Assembly (NCBI RefSeq): GCF_023072595.1
Contig: NZ_JALLGK010000001.1
Coordinates: forward strand, 620,001-684,000
DNA: 64,000 nucleotides
Source: Streptomyces sp. XM4193
GTDB taxonomy: Bacteria; Actinomycetota; Actinomycetes; Streptomycetales; Streptomycetaceae
Reading direction: 5' to 3'
Part shown: positions 53,875-63,900 of the stretch, piece after piece
Position numbering within the stretch: position 1 is the first letter of the stretch
Layout: each line of letters begins with the position of its first letter
Notes under the pieces: generated by a model
What the model was told of the DNA's origin: nothing
Seen by the model: the letters and a program-made list of their open reading frames with translations, nothing else
The model's database searches: none
Translations under genes and position numbers: made by a program

Positions 53875-54945
53875 ATGACTGAGACCGCAGGCGCCCCGAT
53901 CACCTACGAGAGCGCCGGAGTCGACATCGAAGCCGGCGACCTCGCCGTCGAGCTGATGAAGAAGTGGGTGCGGAAGGCGCAGCGCCCCGAGTCTCTCGGC
54001 GGCCTCGGCGGTTTCGCCGGCCTCTTCGACGTCTCGGCCCTCAAGCGGTACGAGCGCCCGCTGCTCGCCTCGGCGACCGACGGCGTCGGCACCAAGGTCG
54101 CCGTCGCCCAGGCGATGGACGTCCACGACACCATCGGGCACGACCTGGTCGCCATGGTCGTGGACGACCTCGTGGTCTGCGGTGCCGAGCCGCTCTTCAT
54201 GACGGACTACATCTGTGTCGGCAAGGTCCGCCCCGAGCGGGTCGCCGCGATCGTCAAGGGCATCGCCGAGGGCTGCGTTCTCGCCGGTTGCGCGCTGGTC
54301 GGCGGCGAGACCGCCGAGCACCCCGGCCTGCTCGGCGAGGACGAGTACGACGTGGCGGGCGCGGGCACCGGCGTGGTCGAGGCGGACCGGCTGCTGGGTG
54401 CCGACCGCGTTCGCAGTGGCGACGCGGTGATCGCCATGGCCTCCTCTGGTCTGCACTCCAACGGGTACTCGCTGGTCCGCAAGGTCTTTCTGGAGCGGGC
54501 CGGCTGGGCGCTGGACCGCGAGGTGCCGGAGTTCGGCCGGACGCTCGGCGAGGAGCTGCTGGAGCCGACCCGGATCTACTCGCTGGACTGCCTCGCTCTG
54601 GCGCGCACGACCGAGGTGCACGCCTTCTCGCACATCACCGGCGGCGGGCTCGCGGCCAACCTGGCCCGGGTCGTTCCCGACGGGCTGGGCGCCACCGTCG
54701 ACCGCGGCACCTGGGCGCCGGCCCCGGTGTTCGGCACGGTCGCGGAGCTCGGCAGCGTCGCCAGGCCGGACCTGGAGCGGACGTTGAACATGGGCGTCGG
54801 GATGATGGCCATCGTTCCCGCGGACTCGGTCGACGTGGCGCTGGCGACCTGCGCGGACCGCGGTCTGGACGCCTGGGTCGCGGGCGAGGTCACGGAGCGT
54901 GAGGGCGAGGAGCCGGTCGTCCTCACCGGGGACTACGCGAGCTGA
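53875..54945 (+). CDS. purM: phosphoribosylformylglycinamidine cyclo-ligase
   Basis: A 356-residue AIR synthetase closing the imidazole ring of FGAM. Motifs are ITYESAGVDIEAGDLAVELMK, LASATDGVGTKVAVAQAMD (ATP/metal loop), IGHDLVAMVVDDLVVCGAEPLFMTDY, GCALVGGETAEHPG, SGLHSNGYSLVRK, and HITGGGLAANLARV. GGAGAG precedes the ATG. It is 119 bp downstream of purF and probably co-transcribed. The next gene is convergent, with a hairpin between. Confidence 0.97.
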   Translation: MTETAGAPITYESAGVDIEAGDLAVELMKKWVRKAQRPESLGGLGGFAGLFDVSALKRYERPLLASATDGVGTKVAVAQAMDVHDTIGHDLVAMVVDDLVVCGAEPLFMTDYICVGKVRPERVAAIVKGIAEGCVLAGCALVGGETAEHPGLLGEDEYDVAGAGTGVVEADRLLGADRVRSGDAVIAMASSGLHSNGYSLVRKVFLERAGWALDREVPEFGRTLGEELLEPTRIYSLDCLALARTTEVHAFSHITGGGLAANLARVVPDGLGATVDRGTWAPAPVFGTVAELGSVARPDLERTLNMGVGMMAIVPADSVDVALATCADRGLDAWVAGEVTEREGEEPVVLTGDYAS

Positions 54946-55357
54946 TCCGCCGGGGTGGGGTGCCGGTCGCGAAACGGTCCGGCCCCGCCCCACGGGGAAC
55001 CGCCCGAACGAGTGCCCGATCCCGATGCGCGCGGTTGACCGGCGGTTCGTCCCGGCGACATTCGCGCGCCACCGTCCGCCGGTACACGCGGATCCGGAGC
55101 GTCCCCCGACGGCGCCTGCGGGTCCCGTGCGCGGTCCGGTGGCTGCGTTCAGCGGCGTTTGTGCGGCGTCCGCGGCGTACGCCTGTCGCCCCTCCGCGCC
55201 ACCCGAGGGAGAAGCCGGGCCCTTGAGCGGCCCGACGTCGCAGGGGCCGGCCGTACCGCACGGGCGGCGCCGAGCAGCACAAAACCCGGCCCCGGGAAGC
55301 CCCGGACCGGGTACGTGCGCGATCAGGACGAACGCCGACGCATGGACCAGCCGTGCG
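54946..55357. other. intergenic region with convergent terminator
   Basis: No gene is supported in these 410 bases. ACCCGGCCCCGGG (55284-55296) and CCCCGGACCGGGT (55300-55312) form an imperfect 13-bp hairpin with a 3-nt loop, placed to stop both purM and the DUF3073 gene. Confidence 0.6.
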
Positions 55358-55606
55358 TCAAGCCTGACGTCGGCGGGCCGAGGAGCTGTCGCTCTCGCCC
55401 TCGTCGTCGTCCCCGTTGTAACGCTCGGCGTACCGGGCGTACGGGTCGTCCTCTTCCTCTTCAAGCGGCTCACCGTTCGGCGGCTGCTGCGCCGGCGGAT
55501 TTGCGCCCAGCTCTTCGGCCAGACGCGAGAGGTCAGTCCCGCCGCTGTTGTACTTCAGCTGGCGGGCGACCTTCGTCTGCTTGGCCTTGGCCCGGCCGCG
55601 CCCCAT
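55358..55606 (-). CDS. DUF3073 family protein
   Basis: An 82-residue, highly charged protein. The basic N-terminus MGRGRAKAKQTKVARQLKYN, the segment GGTDLSRLAEELGA and the acidic C-terminal half (EEEEDDPYARYAERYNGDDDE) are typical of DUF3073, conserved in actinobacteria. Its function is unknown; the charge pattern suggests nucleic-acid or ribosome contact. A GAGGGGG run ~7 nt upstream supports the ATG at 55606. It is convergent with purM. Confidence 0.9.
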   Translation of the reverse strand: MGRGRAKAKQTKVARQLKYNSGGTDLSRLAEELGANPPAQQPPNGEPLEEEEDDPYARYAERYNGDDDEGESDSSSARRRQA

Positions 55607-56077
55607 GGCTCGACCCCCTCAACGACGGGGCTCGACGGCCCCAGAGTCTTGACACGCGTTCACAGTGGAGAGCGGACCCTCGGTGAGAGTCCGGCTCTAG
55701 AACTTCAACGGTACCTGTTTCCGCCGCCGTACGGTACGCCGCACGCGCGACCCGACAGGTGACCGCACCATCCATCGACCATTTTTTCGCTGGTCAACGG
55801 CGATTTTACCTTCTTGATGCCGCGTGTCCCACAGGGGGGTGGTGAGGGATGTCTCCCCGCGGTTCGTCACCGACGGTGACGTTCTCCAGAGGGGATCTAC
55901 GGGTTCTCCAGGGGGCTCTGCGGGTTCGCTTCCGGCGGCGTGCGCACCGCGTCGCCGCTGTTCCCGGGAAGGGCCGGCGGTGGTCCGGCGGTGGTCCGGG
56001 CGGTGAGGGGGCGCCGGCGGGCGGGGGAGTGGTCCGCCGTCGTGCGGCGCGGGTGCGCCGCACGACGGCAGGGCGGT
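55607..56077. other. intergenic region with A+T-rich patch
   Basis: No gene is supported. Around 55775-55815 there is an unusually A+T-rich stretch including a dyad GACCA (55777-55781) and TGGTC (55791-55795) flanking a T-run. It may be the DUF3073 promoter or a silencer-binding site. The part from 55840 on is 3' flank of the dehydrogenase gene. Confidence 0.45.
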
Positions 56078-57184
56078 TCAGCCGCGTGCGGCGGCCATGC
56101 GCTGTTCGGCGATCCGGTCGGCGGCGACCGCGGGCGGCACTCCGTCGTCCGCCGCACGCTGGAAGATCTCCAGGGTGGTGTCGTAGATCTTCGTCGCCTT
56201 CTCCTTCGCACGCGCGAAGTCGAAGCCGTGGAGCTCGTCGGCGACCTGGATGACGCCGCCCGCGTTCACGACGTAGTCGGGCGCGTAGAGGATGCCGCGG
56301 TCGGCGAGGTCCTTCTCGACGCCGGGGTGGGCGAGCTGGTTGTTGGCCGCTCCGCAGACCGCCTTGGCGGTGAGCGCCGGAACGGTCGTGTCGTCGAGCG
56401 CGCCGCCGAGGGCGCAGGGCGCGTAGACGTCCAGCCCCTCGGTGCGGATCAGCGCCTCGGTCGAGGCCGCGACGGTGACCTGCGGATGCGTGGCCCGTAC
56501 GCGGTCGACGGACTCCTCGCGGACGTCGGTGACGACGACCTCGGCGCCGTCCTCCACCAGGAGGTCGACCAGCAGTCTGCCGACCTTGCCGACTCCGGCC
56601 ACGCCCACCGTGCGGTCGCGCAGCGTCGGGGCTCCCCACAGGCGCTGGGCGCTGGCGCGCATGCCCTGGAAGACACCGAAGGAGGTCAGTACGGAGGAGT
56701 CGCCGGCGCCGCCGTTCTCGGGGGAGCGGCCGGTGGTCCAGCGGCACTCGCGGGCCACCACGTCCATGTCCTGCACATAGGTGCCGACGTCGCAGGCGGT
56801 CACATAGCGACCGCCGAGGGAGGAGATGAACCGGCCGTACGCCAGCAGGAGTTCCTCGGACTTCAGGATGTCCGGGTCACCGATGATCACGGCCTTGCCG
56901 CCGCCGTGCTCCAGCCCGGCCATGGCGTTCTTGTACGACATGCCTCGGGCGAGGTTGAGCGCGTCCAGGGTGGCTGCCTCCTCGGGCAGCGCGTGGTCCG
57001 CGTAGGCGTGGAAGCGGGTGCCGCCGAGGGCGGGCCCGAGGGCGGTGGAGTGGATGGCGATGACCGCCTTGAGCCCACTCCTGCGGTCCTGGCAGAGCAC
57101 GACCTGTTCGTGGCCGCCCTGCTCCGATCGGAAGAGGGTCTGCATGACTCCGTCGGCGCTGACGGAGGGACGTACGTCAGTCAC
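56078..57184 (-). CDS. vdh: valine (branched-chain amino acid) dehydrogenase
   Basis: A 368-residue NAD-dependent Glu/Leu/Phe/Val dehydrogenase that deaminates L-valine, leucine and isoleucine to 2-oxo acids. In streptomycetes these feed acyl-CoA primers. Motifs are [49 protein letters not shown] with the catalytic lysines, [26 protein letters not shown] (GxGxxG), and [13 protein letters not shown] at 57184 is preferred, with GGAG 8 nt upstream. It is divergent from the gene at 57366. Confidence 0.95.
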   Translation of the reverse strand: MTDVRPSVSADGVMQTLFRSEQGGHEQVVLCQDRRSGLKAVIAIHSTALGPALGGTRFHAYADHALPEEAATLDALNLARGMSYKNAMAGLEHGGGKAVIIGDPDILKSEELLLAYGRFISSLGGRYVTACDVGTYVQDMDVVARECRWTTGRSPENGGAGDSSVLTSFGVFQGMRASAQRLWGAPTLRDRTVGVAGVGKVGRLLVDLLVEDGAEVVVTDVREESVDRVRATHPQVTVAASTEALIRTEGLDVYAPCALGGALDDTTVPALTAKAVCGAANNQLAHPGVEKDLADRGILYAPDYVVNAGGVIQVADELHGFDFARAKEKATKIYDTTLEIFQRAADDGVPPAVAADRIAEQRMAAARG

Positions 57185-57365
57185 GGTGGTGACTCCTGTA
57201 GTCGCGATTGACACCCTCCTGCGGGTGGGGAGGGTCTGTTGAGCAGCAGGGTACGACTTCACGGGCGCGAGAGAGCCCGGGTGTCACCATCAGAGACAGC
57301 CGGGTGCAGATTCACATCGGCCTCCGGCAACCGTCCGAAGGCCCACGAGATGCAAGGGAGCACCT

Positions 57366-58211
57366 GTGTCCCCGTCGACGGCAGTCACCGTCCCGTACAC
57401 GTCCTATCTGCGGGTGTACGAGCCGCTGGCGGCCTTTCCCGAGCCCGAACGCAGCCACTGGGCCCGCTATGCCAAACGCACCGACCGACCGGGCGTCCAG
57501 GACGAGCTGCGCGGGGCGCTCACCGCGCTGGCCGCGGTGCCGCCCGTGCTGGTGCAGGCGCGGGAGAGCGCGGACGCGTTCGTCGCGGAGGTGGACGGGG
57601 TGGTGTGCGTGTGCCCGTGGCGCACCAGGCTGCGCGGTTGGCAGGCGCTGTCGGAGGCGGGCAGCGAGCTGCCGCAGCCGGTGCTGGATCTGGCGATGCC
57701 GCCGTCGCTGCGGGAGCGTGCGAGCGCCGACTACGACAGCTGGCGCCGGCGTGACCCGCAGCACACGGATGCCCGTCCGTGGATCCGTACGGCGCTGTGG
57801 CACGTGCCGATCAGATGGTTTCTGTTTTTCAGGGATGAAGAGCGTGAATTCGGGAAGACGCCGGAAGGTCTTCGGCTGCGCTACCGCACACCCATGGTGC
57901 AGGCCAGGCGTCGTATCGCCCGGGCGTTGAAGCTTCTCCGCGCAGAACTGGAGGAGGGCCCGCTGGTCGACGGGCTGGTAGATGTGGGGCGTTGGCTCGA
58001 GGACTTCCACCCGCGTTCGCTCGTCGAGCTGGATTACGGGGGGCTGGTCCACATCATTCCCGAGGAGCAACTCGCCTCCGATCATTCGGCGGCCGAGGCG
58101 GACGAGGGGCTGGACGCGCTCCGCGAGGGCGACGAGGCACGAGCGGGCGAGCTGTACGAGGGGCTTGCCGAGCGTTGGCGCTCGGTGCAGCTGCGGCAGT
58201 TCGCCAGCTAG
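57366..58211 (+). CDS. conserved protein of unknown function between vdh and bldC
   Basis: A 281-residue soluble protein that I recognise only as a conserved streptomycete gene of this neighbourhood. It is helix-rich. The N-terminus (YTSYLRVYEPLAAFPEPERSHWARYAKR) and the middle (RTALWHVPIRWFLFFRDEEREFG) are the most distinctive parts. RTPMVQARRRIARALKLLRAEL follows, and then an acidic helical end. It has no signal, membrane segment or known motif. GTG at 57366 follows AGGGAG with good spacing. Confidence 0.75.
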   Translation: MSPSTAVTVPYTSYLRVYEPLAAFPEPERSHWARYAKRTDRPGVQDELRGALTALAAVPPVLVQARESADAFVAEVDGVVCVCPWRTRLRGWQALSEAGSELPQPVLDLAMPPSLRERASADYDSWRRRDPQHTDARPWIRTALWHVPIRWFLFFRDEEREFGKTPEGLRLRYRTPMVQARRRIARALKLLRAELEEGPLVDGLVDVGRWLEDFHPRSLVELDYGGLVHIIPEEQLASDHSAAEADEGLDALREGDEARAGELYEGLAERWRSVQLRQFAS

Positions 58212-58905
58212 CGCCTCGGCACCGGGCCGAGCGGCTCGGGCGCCAGGGCGGCACGGGCGGCAAAGCAGTACGGGCAGTACGGGCAGTACGGCATCACCAG
58301 CGGTACGGGCGGCGCGGAGAGGTCGGGGGACCTGCGGGCCGGAGTGGCACCGGGCCGGGGGAGCACTGCGGGCAACCGTGGGGCTGCTGTGACCACGGTC
58401 ACTGAATGAGGGTCAGGGGGAGTCGGGACCACTCCCCGACTGGGAAGTCTCCGCTGGGGATCAACCGGCCAATACAGGTCAAATCCCGCACTCAGTGATG
58501 GATTGCACAAAGACCCCCTTGCTCTCAAGCCCACCCCTCGTGTCAAAATAGGACAAGGAGTCCTGGACGGCCTCCTTCCGCCCAACTGCGGGCGGATACT
58601 TCGGCATTGCACTGCTTGCGCACTCCTGTGACACCTCGTCAAAGATTATGACGGATTGTCACGGCCCTGTGACTGTCCGTTGTGGCACGGTCCGTCGGGT
58701 TCCGTGGAGGTTGATTGCGAGAGGGGGGCAATTCCATCGGTTTGGCCCGACGCGGCTGGACGGATGGTGTAGTTGTAGTGCCGAGGACAAGCCGTTCGTC
58801 CTATAACCGACTCGACCTGTGGGCGCCTTTTCGGGCATCACAGGTCAAGGTGCAGAATTTAGAGGAAAGAACCGCATTGGTTCGGTTCTCCCGAGGAGGC
58901 CGCTC
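58212..58905. other. 694-bp upstream region of bldC
   Basis: No gene is supported. Features seen: a 9-bp triple tandem repeat GCAGTACGG (58265-58291); a dyad GTGACC/GGTCAC (58389-58402); a hairpin AGTCGGG/CCCGACT (58421-58427, 58435-58441), likely the terminator of the preceding gene; and AGAACCG/CGGTTCT (58868-58874, 58883-58889), a hairpin just before the bldC ribosome site GAGGAGG. The last 300 bases are less G+C-rich and probably contain a long regulated bldC promoter and leader. Confidence 0.6.
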
Positions 58906-59112
58906 ATGACCGCTCGCACCCCTGATGCCGAGCCGCTGTTGACTCCGGCTGAGGTTGCCACGATGTTCCGCGTCGACCCGAAGACGGTCACGCGCTGGGC
59001 AAAGGCAGGCAAGCTCACGTCGATTCGCACGCTCGGCGGGCACCGCCGCTACCGCGAGGCGGAGGTGCGTGCACTGCTGGCGGGGATCCCGCAGCAGCGC
59101 AGCGAGGCCTGA
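58906..59112 (+). CDS. bldC: developmental regulator BldC
   Basis: A 68-residue MerR-like single-domain DNA-binding protein that holds back aerial development in Streptomyces by binding cooperatively to direct repeats. The whole protein is the winged helix-turn-helix: LLTPAEVATMFRVDPKTVTRWAKAGKLTSIRTLGGHRRYREAEV, with C-terminal LLAGIPQQ. As far as I can recall, it is identical or nearly so to the S. coelicolor protein. The start is fixed by GAGGAGG at 58893-58899. It lacks the dimerisation helix of MerR proteins. Confidence 0.97.
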   Translation: MTARTPDAEPLLTPAEVATMFRVDPKTVTRWAKAGKLTSIRTLGGHRRYREAEVRALLAGIPQQRSEA

Positions 59113-59135
59113 ACAATCGCATAGAACGGGCGTTT

Positions 59136-59169
59136 TCGGGCTTTCCCGAGAGTGTCACTCAGCAGTGAC
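59136..59169 (+). terminator. two short hairpins after bldC
   Basis: TCGGGCTTTCCCGA (59136-59149) and GTCACTCAGCAGTGAC (59154-59169) are adjacent small stem-loops, 24-57 bp after the bldC stop. They probably form its terminator. Confidence 0.65.
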
Positions 59170-59797
59170 GACAAGTAGCCGTCCCCATGCGGCACTTCGT
59201 TGTGATCGCGTCGGACTCCGCCGGGTCCGGCGCGATCGTCGTTTCCGGGGGCCGGTGCGGGGTGCCGGGCGGTCGACCGGAACGGGTGTCCGGGCGCCGT
59301 CGCGGTGTTCGCGCGGTGGGTGCCGGAGCGGGCTGCGGGTCCGCGGTGCCATCCTCCGGGCGGTCGCCGGACGGTTCGGGGGTGACGGTTGCCGGGGCCG
59401 GTGGGTCGGGTGTGTGGGGGTTTCGGTGGGCGTTCTCAATCATCGGTGAAATTGCACATATTAAATTGAGTCACCGTAGGAACGGCATAAACTCCCCCAG
59501 TTGCCTTCGGGGTTGAGTGAGTCACGTCACATTTCTTCGGCTTGCCGTGGTACCTACCGTGCGGTAATGCGCCACTGTGCGGCGGTAGTTGATGCTTCCA
59601 TCACTTTCGCGTCGAGTCGGCCCCGACGCGCCCGCGTTCGCCGTCCACTTCCGGGTGATGACGACGGCCCCGTGCTGCCGGGGGGTCTCCCGTGCGGTGA
59701 ACCCGCCGCTCCTGCCCGGGGTGCGGCAGCGGCGGCGGTGTGCGAGCAGAAGCGCGCAGCAGGGCGTGGAGCCGCGTGTGCGGCGCCGTACGGGGCG
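59170..59797. other. intergenic region, no gene seen
   Basis: I find no supported gene. 59440-59600 is relatively A+T-rich, including ATTGCACATATTAAATTGAG-like sequence near 59450-59470, unusual for this chromosome. It may be a promoter or a site for an Lsr2-type silencer. Confidence 0.45.
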
Positions 59798-60496
59798 TCA
59801 GGCGCCCCGCGACCCGTGCGGCTCGTGTGCGGCGCGTACGGCCGCTGTGACGGCCTCCGCGGTCGTGGCGTCGTCGGCGCCCCGGGAGGAGGCCAGGGCG
59901 GGGACCGGGGGCCGTATGGGGTGGACGGCCGGTATCTCGGTCAGGGGTGCGGCGTTGGACGGATGCGGGGCGGCGAACGGCACGGAGTCGGCGAGGCTGC
60001 CGGATCGGCGGTCCCGCGCACCGCTCTCCGCTCCGAGGGCTGCCGGCCCCCGGGTGGCGGCGGGCTGCTGCACGGGCTCGCGCGGCTCCGTCGACTCCGA
60101 CTTCCCTGCGGGCAGCGCTCGTTGGGCTGCGCCGGCGGACTCACCGGCCCCGGACGCGTGCGGCCCGGACTCACGGGGCCCGGACTCACGAGGCGCGGAC
60201 TCGCGAGGCCCGGTGCCGGGGTCGACGGGTGGCCCGGGTTCGCGGGGGGCCGGTTCCGGGTCGCGGTCGGTCGCGACGGAGCGGGCGGAGGGCGCGGGCG
60301 CGACGGCCGGCACGAAGGGCACGGCCGACCCGTGCGGCTCGGCGGGGTGCTCGGCCGCCAGGCGGCGCAGTCTGTGGCAGACCGCGCAGCGCGGCGTCGA
60401 GTGCGGGCCGAGCCGCGCGGCGGCGGACAGATGCGCGCGGAGCAGAGCTTTCGTGCTGTGCCGCCGGTGCTGCCGGGGCCCCCGGGCTGTCGCCAT
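59798..60496 (-). CDS. low-complexity protein with N-terminal CxxC
   Basis: 232 residues. Only the first ~50 look folded: a basic stretch (RGPRQHRRHSTKALLRAHLSAAARLG) followed by PRCAVCHRLRRLAAEH with one CxxC pair (Cys37, Cys40). The rest is Pro/Glu/Ser/Ala-rich and carries a PRES repeat encoded by ~15-bp DNA repeats at 60160-60210. An AGGAGGT 6 nt before the ATG makes translation credible. No function is recognised; a single CxxC could bind zinc in a dimer. It lies between bldC and tRNA-Asp. Confidence 0.6.
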   Translation of the reverse strand: MATARGPRQHRRHSTKALLRAHLSAAARLGPHSTPRCAVCHRLRRLAAEHPAEPHGSAVPFVPAVAPAPSARSVATDRDPEPAPREPGPPVDPGTGPRESAPRESGPRESGPHASGAGESAGAAQRALPAGKSESTEPREPVQQPAATRGPAALGAESGARDRRSGSLADSVPFAAPHPSNAAPLTEIPAVHPIRPPVPALASSRGADDATTAEAVTAAVRAAHEPHGSRGA

Positions 60497-60734
60497 GCTG
60501 ACACCTCCTGGTAGCAGAGGTACTCGCGCTGCGTAGCCGAGTCAAGACTGCGGGTGGAAGCTCTCGTGCGGACGAAGCGGACCAATCCGCTCCGTACGCC
60601 GCGCAGTTGAGGGTTCGGGGGCCGTCCGGCACTCCTCGGTGCGGTCTGTGCGGTGCGCTCGTTCGAGCGGATCTGCGCGGTTGCCGGCACACGTGCGAGG
60701 GGCGCCTCGCGAACGAGACGCCCCTCGATGATGC

Positions 60735-60808
60735 GGTCCTGACGGGATTTGAACCCGCGGCCTCCACCTTGACAGGGTGGCGAGCACTCCAAACTGCTCC
60801 ACAGGACC
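60735..60808 (-). tRNA. tRNA-Asp(GUC)
   Basis: A 74-nt cloverleaf: acceptor GGTCCTG/CAGGACC, D stem GAGC/GCTC with a 10-nt loop, anticodon arm CCACC-CTGTCAA-GGTGG giving GUC, T arm GCGGG-TTCAAAT-CCCGT, and discriminator G. No CCA is encoded. It lies between hrpA and the CxxC protein gene. Confidence 0.96.
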
Positions 60809-60912
60809 AGGTTTCGCGCCGCGTTCCCTTGGCGCGAGACCAGACTGTACAGCAGGTCAGCCGCCCGGCGCGAATCCGTTCGAGCGGGCTCCCCGAGCGG
60901 GGCCGGCAACGG

Positions 60913-63900
60913 TCACCGGGCGGCCGGAACAGCGGCGTCCACAGCCTTCACGATCCGCTTGTCGGACACCGGATACGCCGTGCCCAGGGCGTGCGCGAAG
61001 TAGCTCACCCGCAGCTCCTCGATCATCCAGCGGATCTCCCCGGCCGCCTCCGGCACCGGCCGACCGGGCGGGAACTGCTCCAGCAGCCAGGCGTACTCGT
61101 CCTGCATCTCCGCCACCTTCGCCATCCGCGCGGCGTCGCGCTGGGCGTTGTTGGGCAGCTGCTGCAACCGCCGGTCCGCGGCGACCAGATAGCGCCGCAG
61201 GTCGGGCAACCGCCGCGCGCCGTGCGCGGTCACGAAACCGGGCGGTACGAGTGCGGCCAGCTGGGCTCGCACGTCCGCCACCGAGGGGGCGAGGGTCGCG
61301 CTGGAGACCAACGGCGGGGATTTCATGCGGCGTTCGCAGGACTGCCAGGCGGCCAGCACCTCCCGCACCTGGGCGACGGCGCCCAGGGTCGCGTCCACGA
61401 CGTCCGCGCGCACCGCGTCGAACAGCTTGCGGAACGCGGCCTCGTCCCACGCCGGGCCACCGTGCACCGCCACCAGGCGGTCGACCGAGGCGGCCACGCA
61501 GTCGGCGAAGAGCGCCTGGACGCTGCCGTGCGGAGTGCTGGAGAGCGCCAGCTTCTGCCGGTTGTCGAGCTTTCCGAGCGCGAATCTCGCCGGGTCCGAG
61601 GGGAGGTTCAGCAGGATCAGCCGGCGGGTTCCGGCCCGCATCGCCGCCAACTGCTCCTGTTCGCTGTCGAAGAGGCGCACCGAGACCGTGCCCGCCTTCT
61701 CGCCGTCGTCGACCACTGCCGGGTACGCCTTGACCGGCTGGCCCGCGCGACGGGTCTCGAAGGTGCGCTCCAGGGTGCCGATCGTCCAGGACGTCAGGCC
61801 CGTTCGCTGCCTGGGCGCGGGCGCCTCCTCGGCGGAGGCGGACTGCCTGCCGTCGGTGCGGTCCTTGGCGCGGTCCTTGGTGCGGCCGCGGACCTCGGCC
61901 GCCTCGAAGGCCCGGGTCAGCGCCGCCTGCGCCTTGGGCTTGAACCGCAGTACGAGCGTCTGGAGGTCCTTGCTCTCGGCGTCCGGACCGACCTTGCGGC
62001 GCCGCTCGTCCACCACTCGGAAGGTGACGCGCAGATGGTCGGGGACCTTCTCCCAGTCGAAGTCCCCGGCGTCGAAGCGCACACCGGTCAGCCGCACCAA
62101 CTCCCGGGACAGCACGGCCGTCAGCGGCTCGGCGGGAGCCGCAGCCGGATCCTGCCCGGCCTCGGCGAGCAGCTTCAGAAAGCGGCGGGCGAAGTCCGGG
62201 GCGGGTACGAAGTTGCGGCGGATCGCCTTCGGCAGCGAGCGGATCAGCTCGGTGACGACCTGGGCGCGCAGCCCGGGAATCTGCCAGTCGAAGCCGTCCG
62301 GCCGCACCTGGTTGAGGACCTGGAGCGGCACGTGCACGGTGACGCCGTCCGCGTCCGCACCCGGCTCGAACTGATAGGTCACCCGCAGCTTGAGCGCGCC
62401 CTGCCGCCAGGAGTCCGGGTAGTCGGCCCGGCTGATGTCCCCGGCGCGCTCGTTGATGAGCATCGACTTCTCGAAGTTCAGCAGATCGGGTTCTTCCCGG
62501 CGTTTGCTCTTCCACCAGGAGTCGAAGTGCGCGCCGGAGACGATCTGTTCGGGAATCCGCTGGTCGTAGAAGTCGTAGAGCGTCTCGTCGTCCACCATGA
62601 TGTCGCGACGACGGGCGCGGTGCTCCAACTCCTCGACCTCGCCCAGGAGTTTGCGGTTGTCCTGGAAGAACTGGTGGTGGTTGCGCCAGTCGCCCTCCAC
62701 CAGGGCGTTGCGGATGAACAGGTCGCGGCTGGTCTCCGGGTCGATGCGGCCGTAGTTGACCTTGCGCTGGGCGACGATCGGCACGCCGTAGAGCGTGACC
62801 TTCTCGTACGCCATCACCGCGGCCTGCTTCTGCTCCCAGTGCGGTTCGCTGTGGGTGCGTTTGACCAGATGCCCGGCGATCGGCTCGATCCAGTCGGGGT
62901 CGATCTTCGCGTTGACCCGGGCCCACAGCCGCGAGGTCTCCACCAGCTCGGCCGACATCAACCAGCGCGGCTGCTTCTTGAAGAGCGCGGAGCCCGGGAA
63001 GACCGCGAACCGGGCGCCGCGTGCGCCGCCGTACTCGTTCTTCTCCGGGTCCTTGAGGCCGATGTGCGACAGCATGCCGGCCAGCAGCGAGCGGTGGATC
63101 GCGTCGTCGGCCGCGTCCCCCTCGTTGAGCTCGACCTTCATGGTCCGCGCGGTCTGCCGCAGCTGGGCGTAGATGTCCTGCCACTCGCGTATCCGCAGGT
63201 AGTTCAGGTACTCGGCCCGGCACATCCGGCGGAAGGCGGAGCTGGACAGCTCGCGCTGCTGCTCCTTGAGGTACCGCCAGAGATTGAGAAAGGCGAGGAA
63301 GTCGCTGGTCTCGTCCTTGAACCGGGCGTGCTGCTGGTCGGCCTGCTGCTGCTTGTCGCTGGGACGTTCGCGCGGGTCCTGGAGCGAGAGCGCGGCGGCG
63401 ATCACCATCACCTCGCGCACACAGCCGTTGCGGTCGGCCTCCAGCACCATCCGGCCGAGCCTGGGGTCGACCGGCAGCTGGGCGAGCCGCCGACCGGTGT
63501 CGGTCAGCACCCGGCCCTTGCGTCCGCCCTGCTGCTTGACCGGCTTTCCCGCGCTGCCCGACTCCAACGCGCCCAGCTCCTCCAGGAGTTGGACGCCGGC
63601 CTTGATGCTGCGGTGGTCCGGCGGGTCGATGAAGGGGAACCGCTCGATCTCACCGAGCCCCGCCGCCGTCATCTGCAGGATGACCGAGGCGAGGTTGGTG
63701 CGCAGGATCTCCGCGTCCGTGAACTCCGGCCGCGCGAGGAAGTCGTCCTCGCTGTAGAGCCGGATGCAGATGCCGTCCGAGGTGCGACCGCAACGACCCT
63801 TGCGCTGGTTGGCGCTCGCCTGGGAGACGCGCTCGATCGGCAGCCGCTGGACCTTGGTGCGGTGGCTGTAGCGGGAGATGCGGGCGTTGCCCGGGTCGAT

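Noticed and set aside
60371..60391. CxxCH in the 59798-60496 protein as a c-type heme site
   Set aside because: The protein has no signal peptide or membrane anchor, and CAVCH here is more simply a CxxC followed by His by chance.
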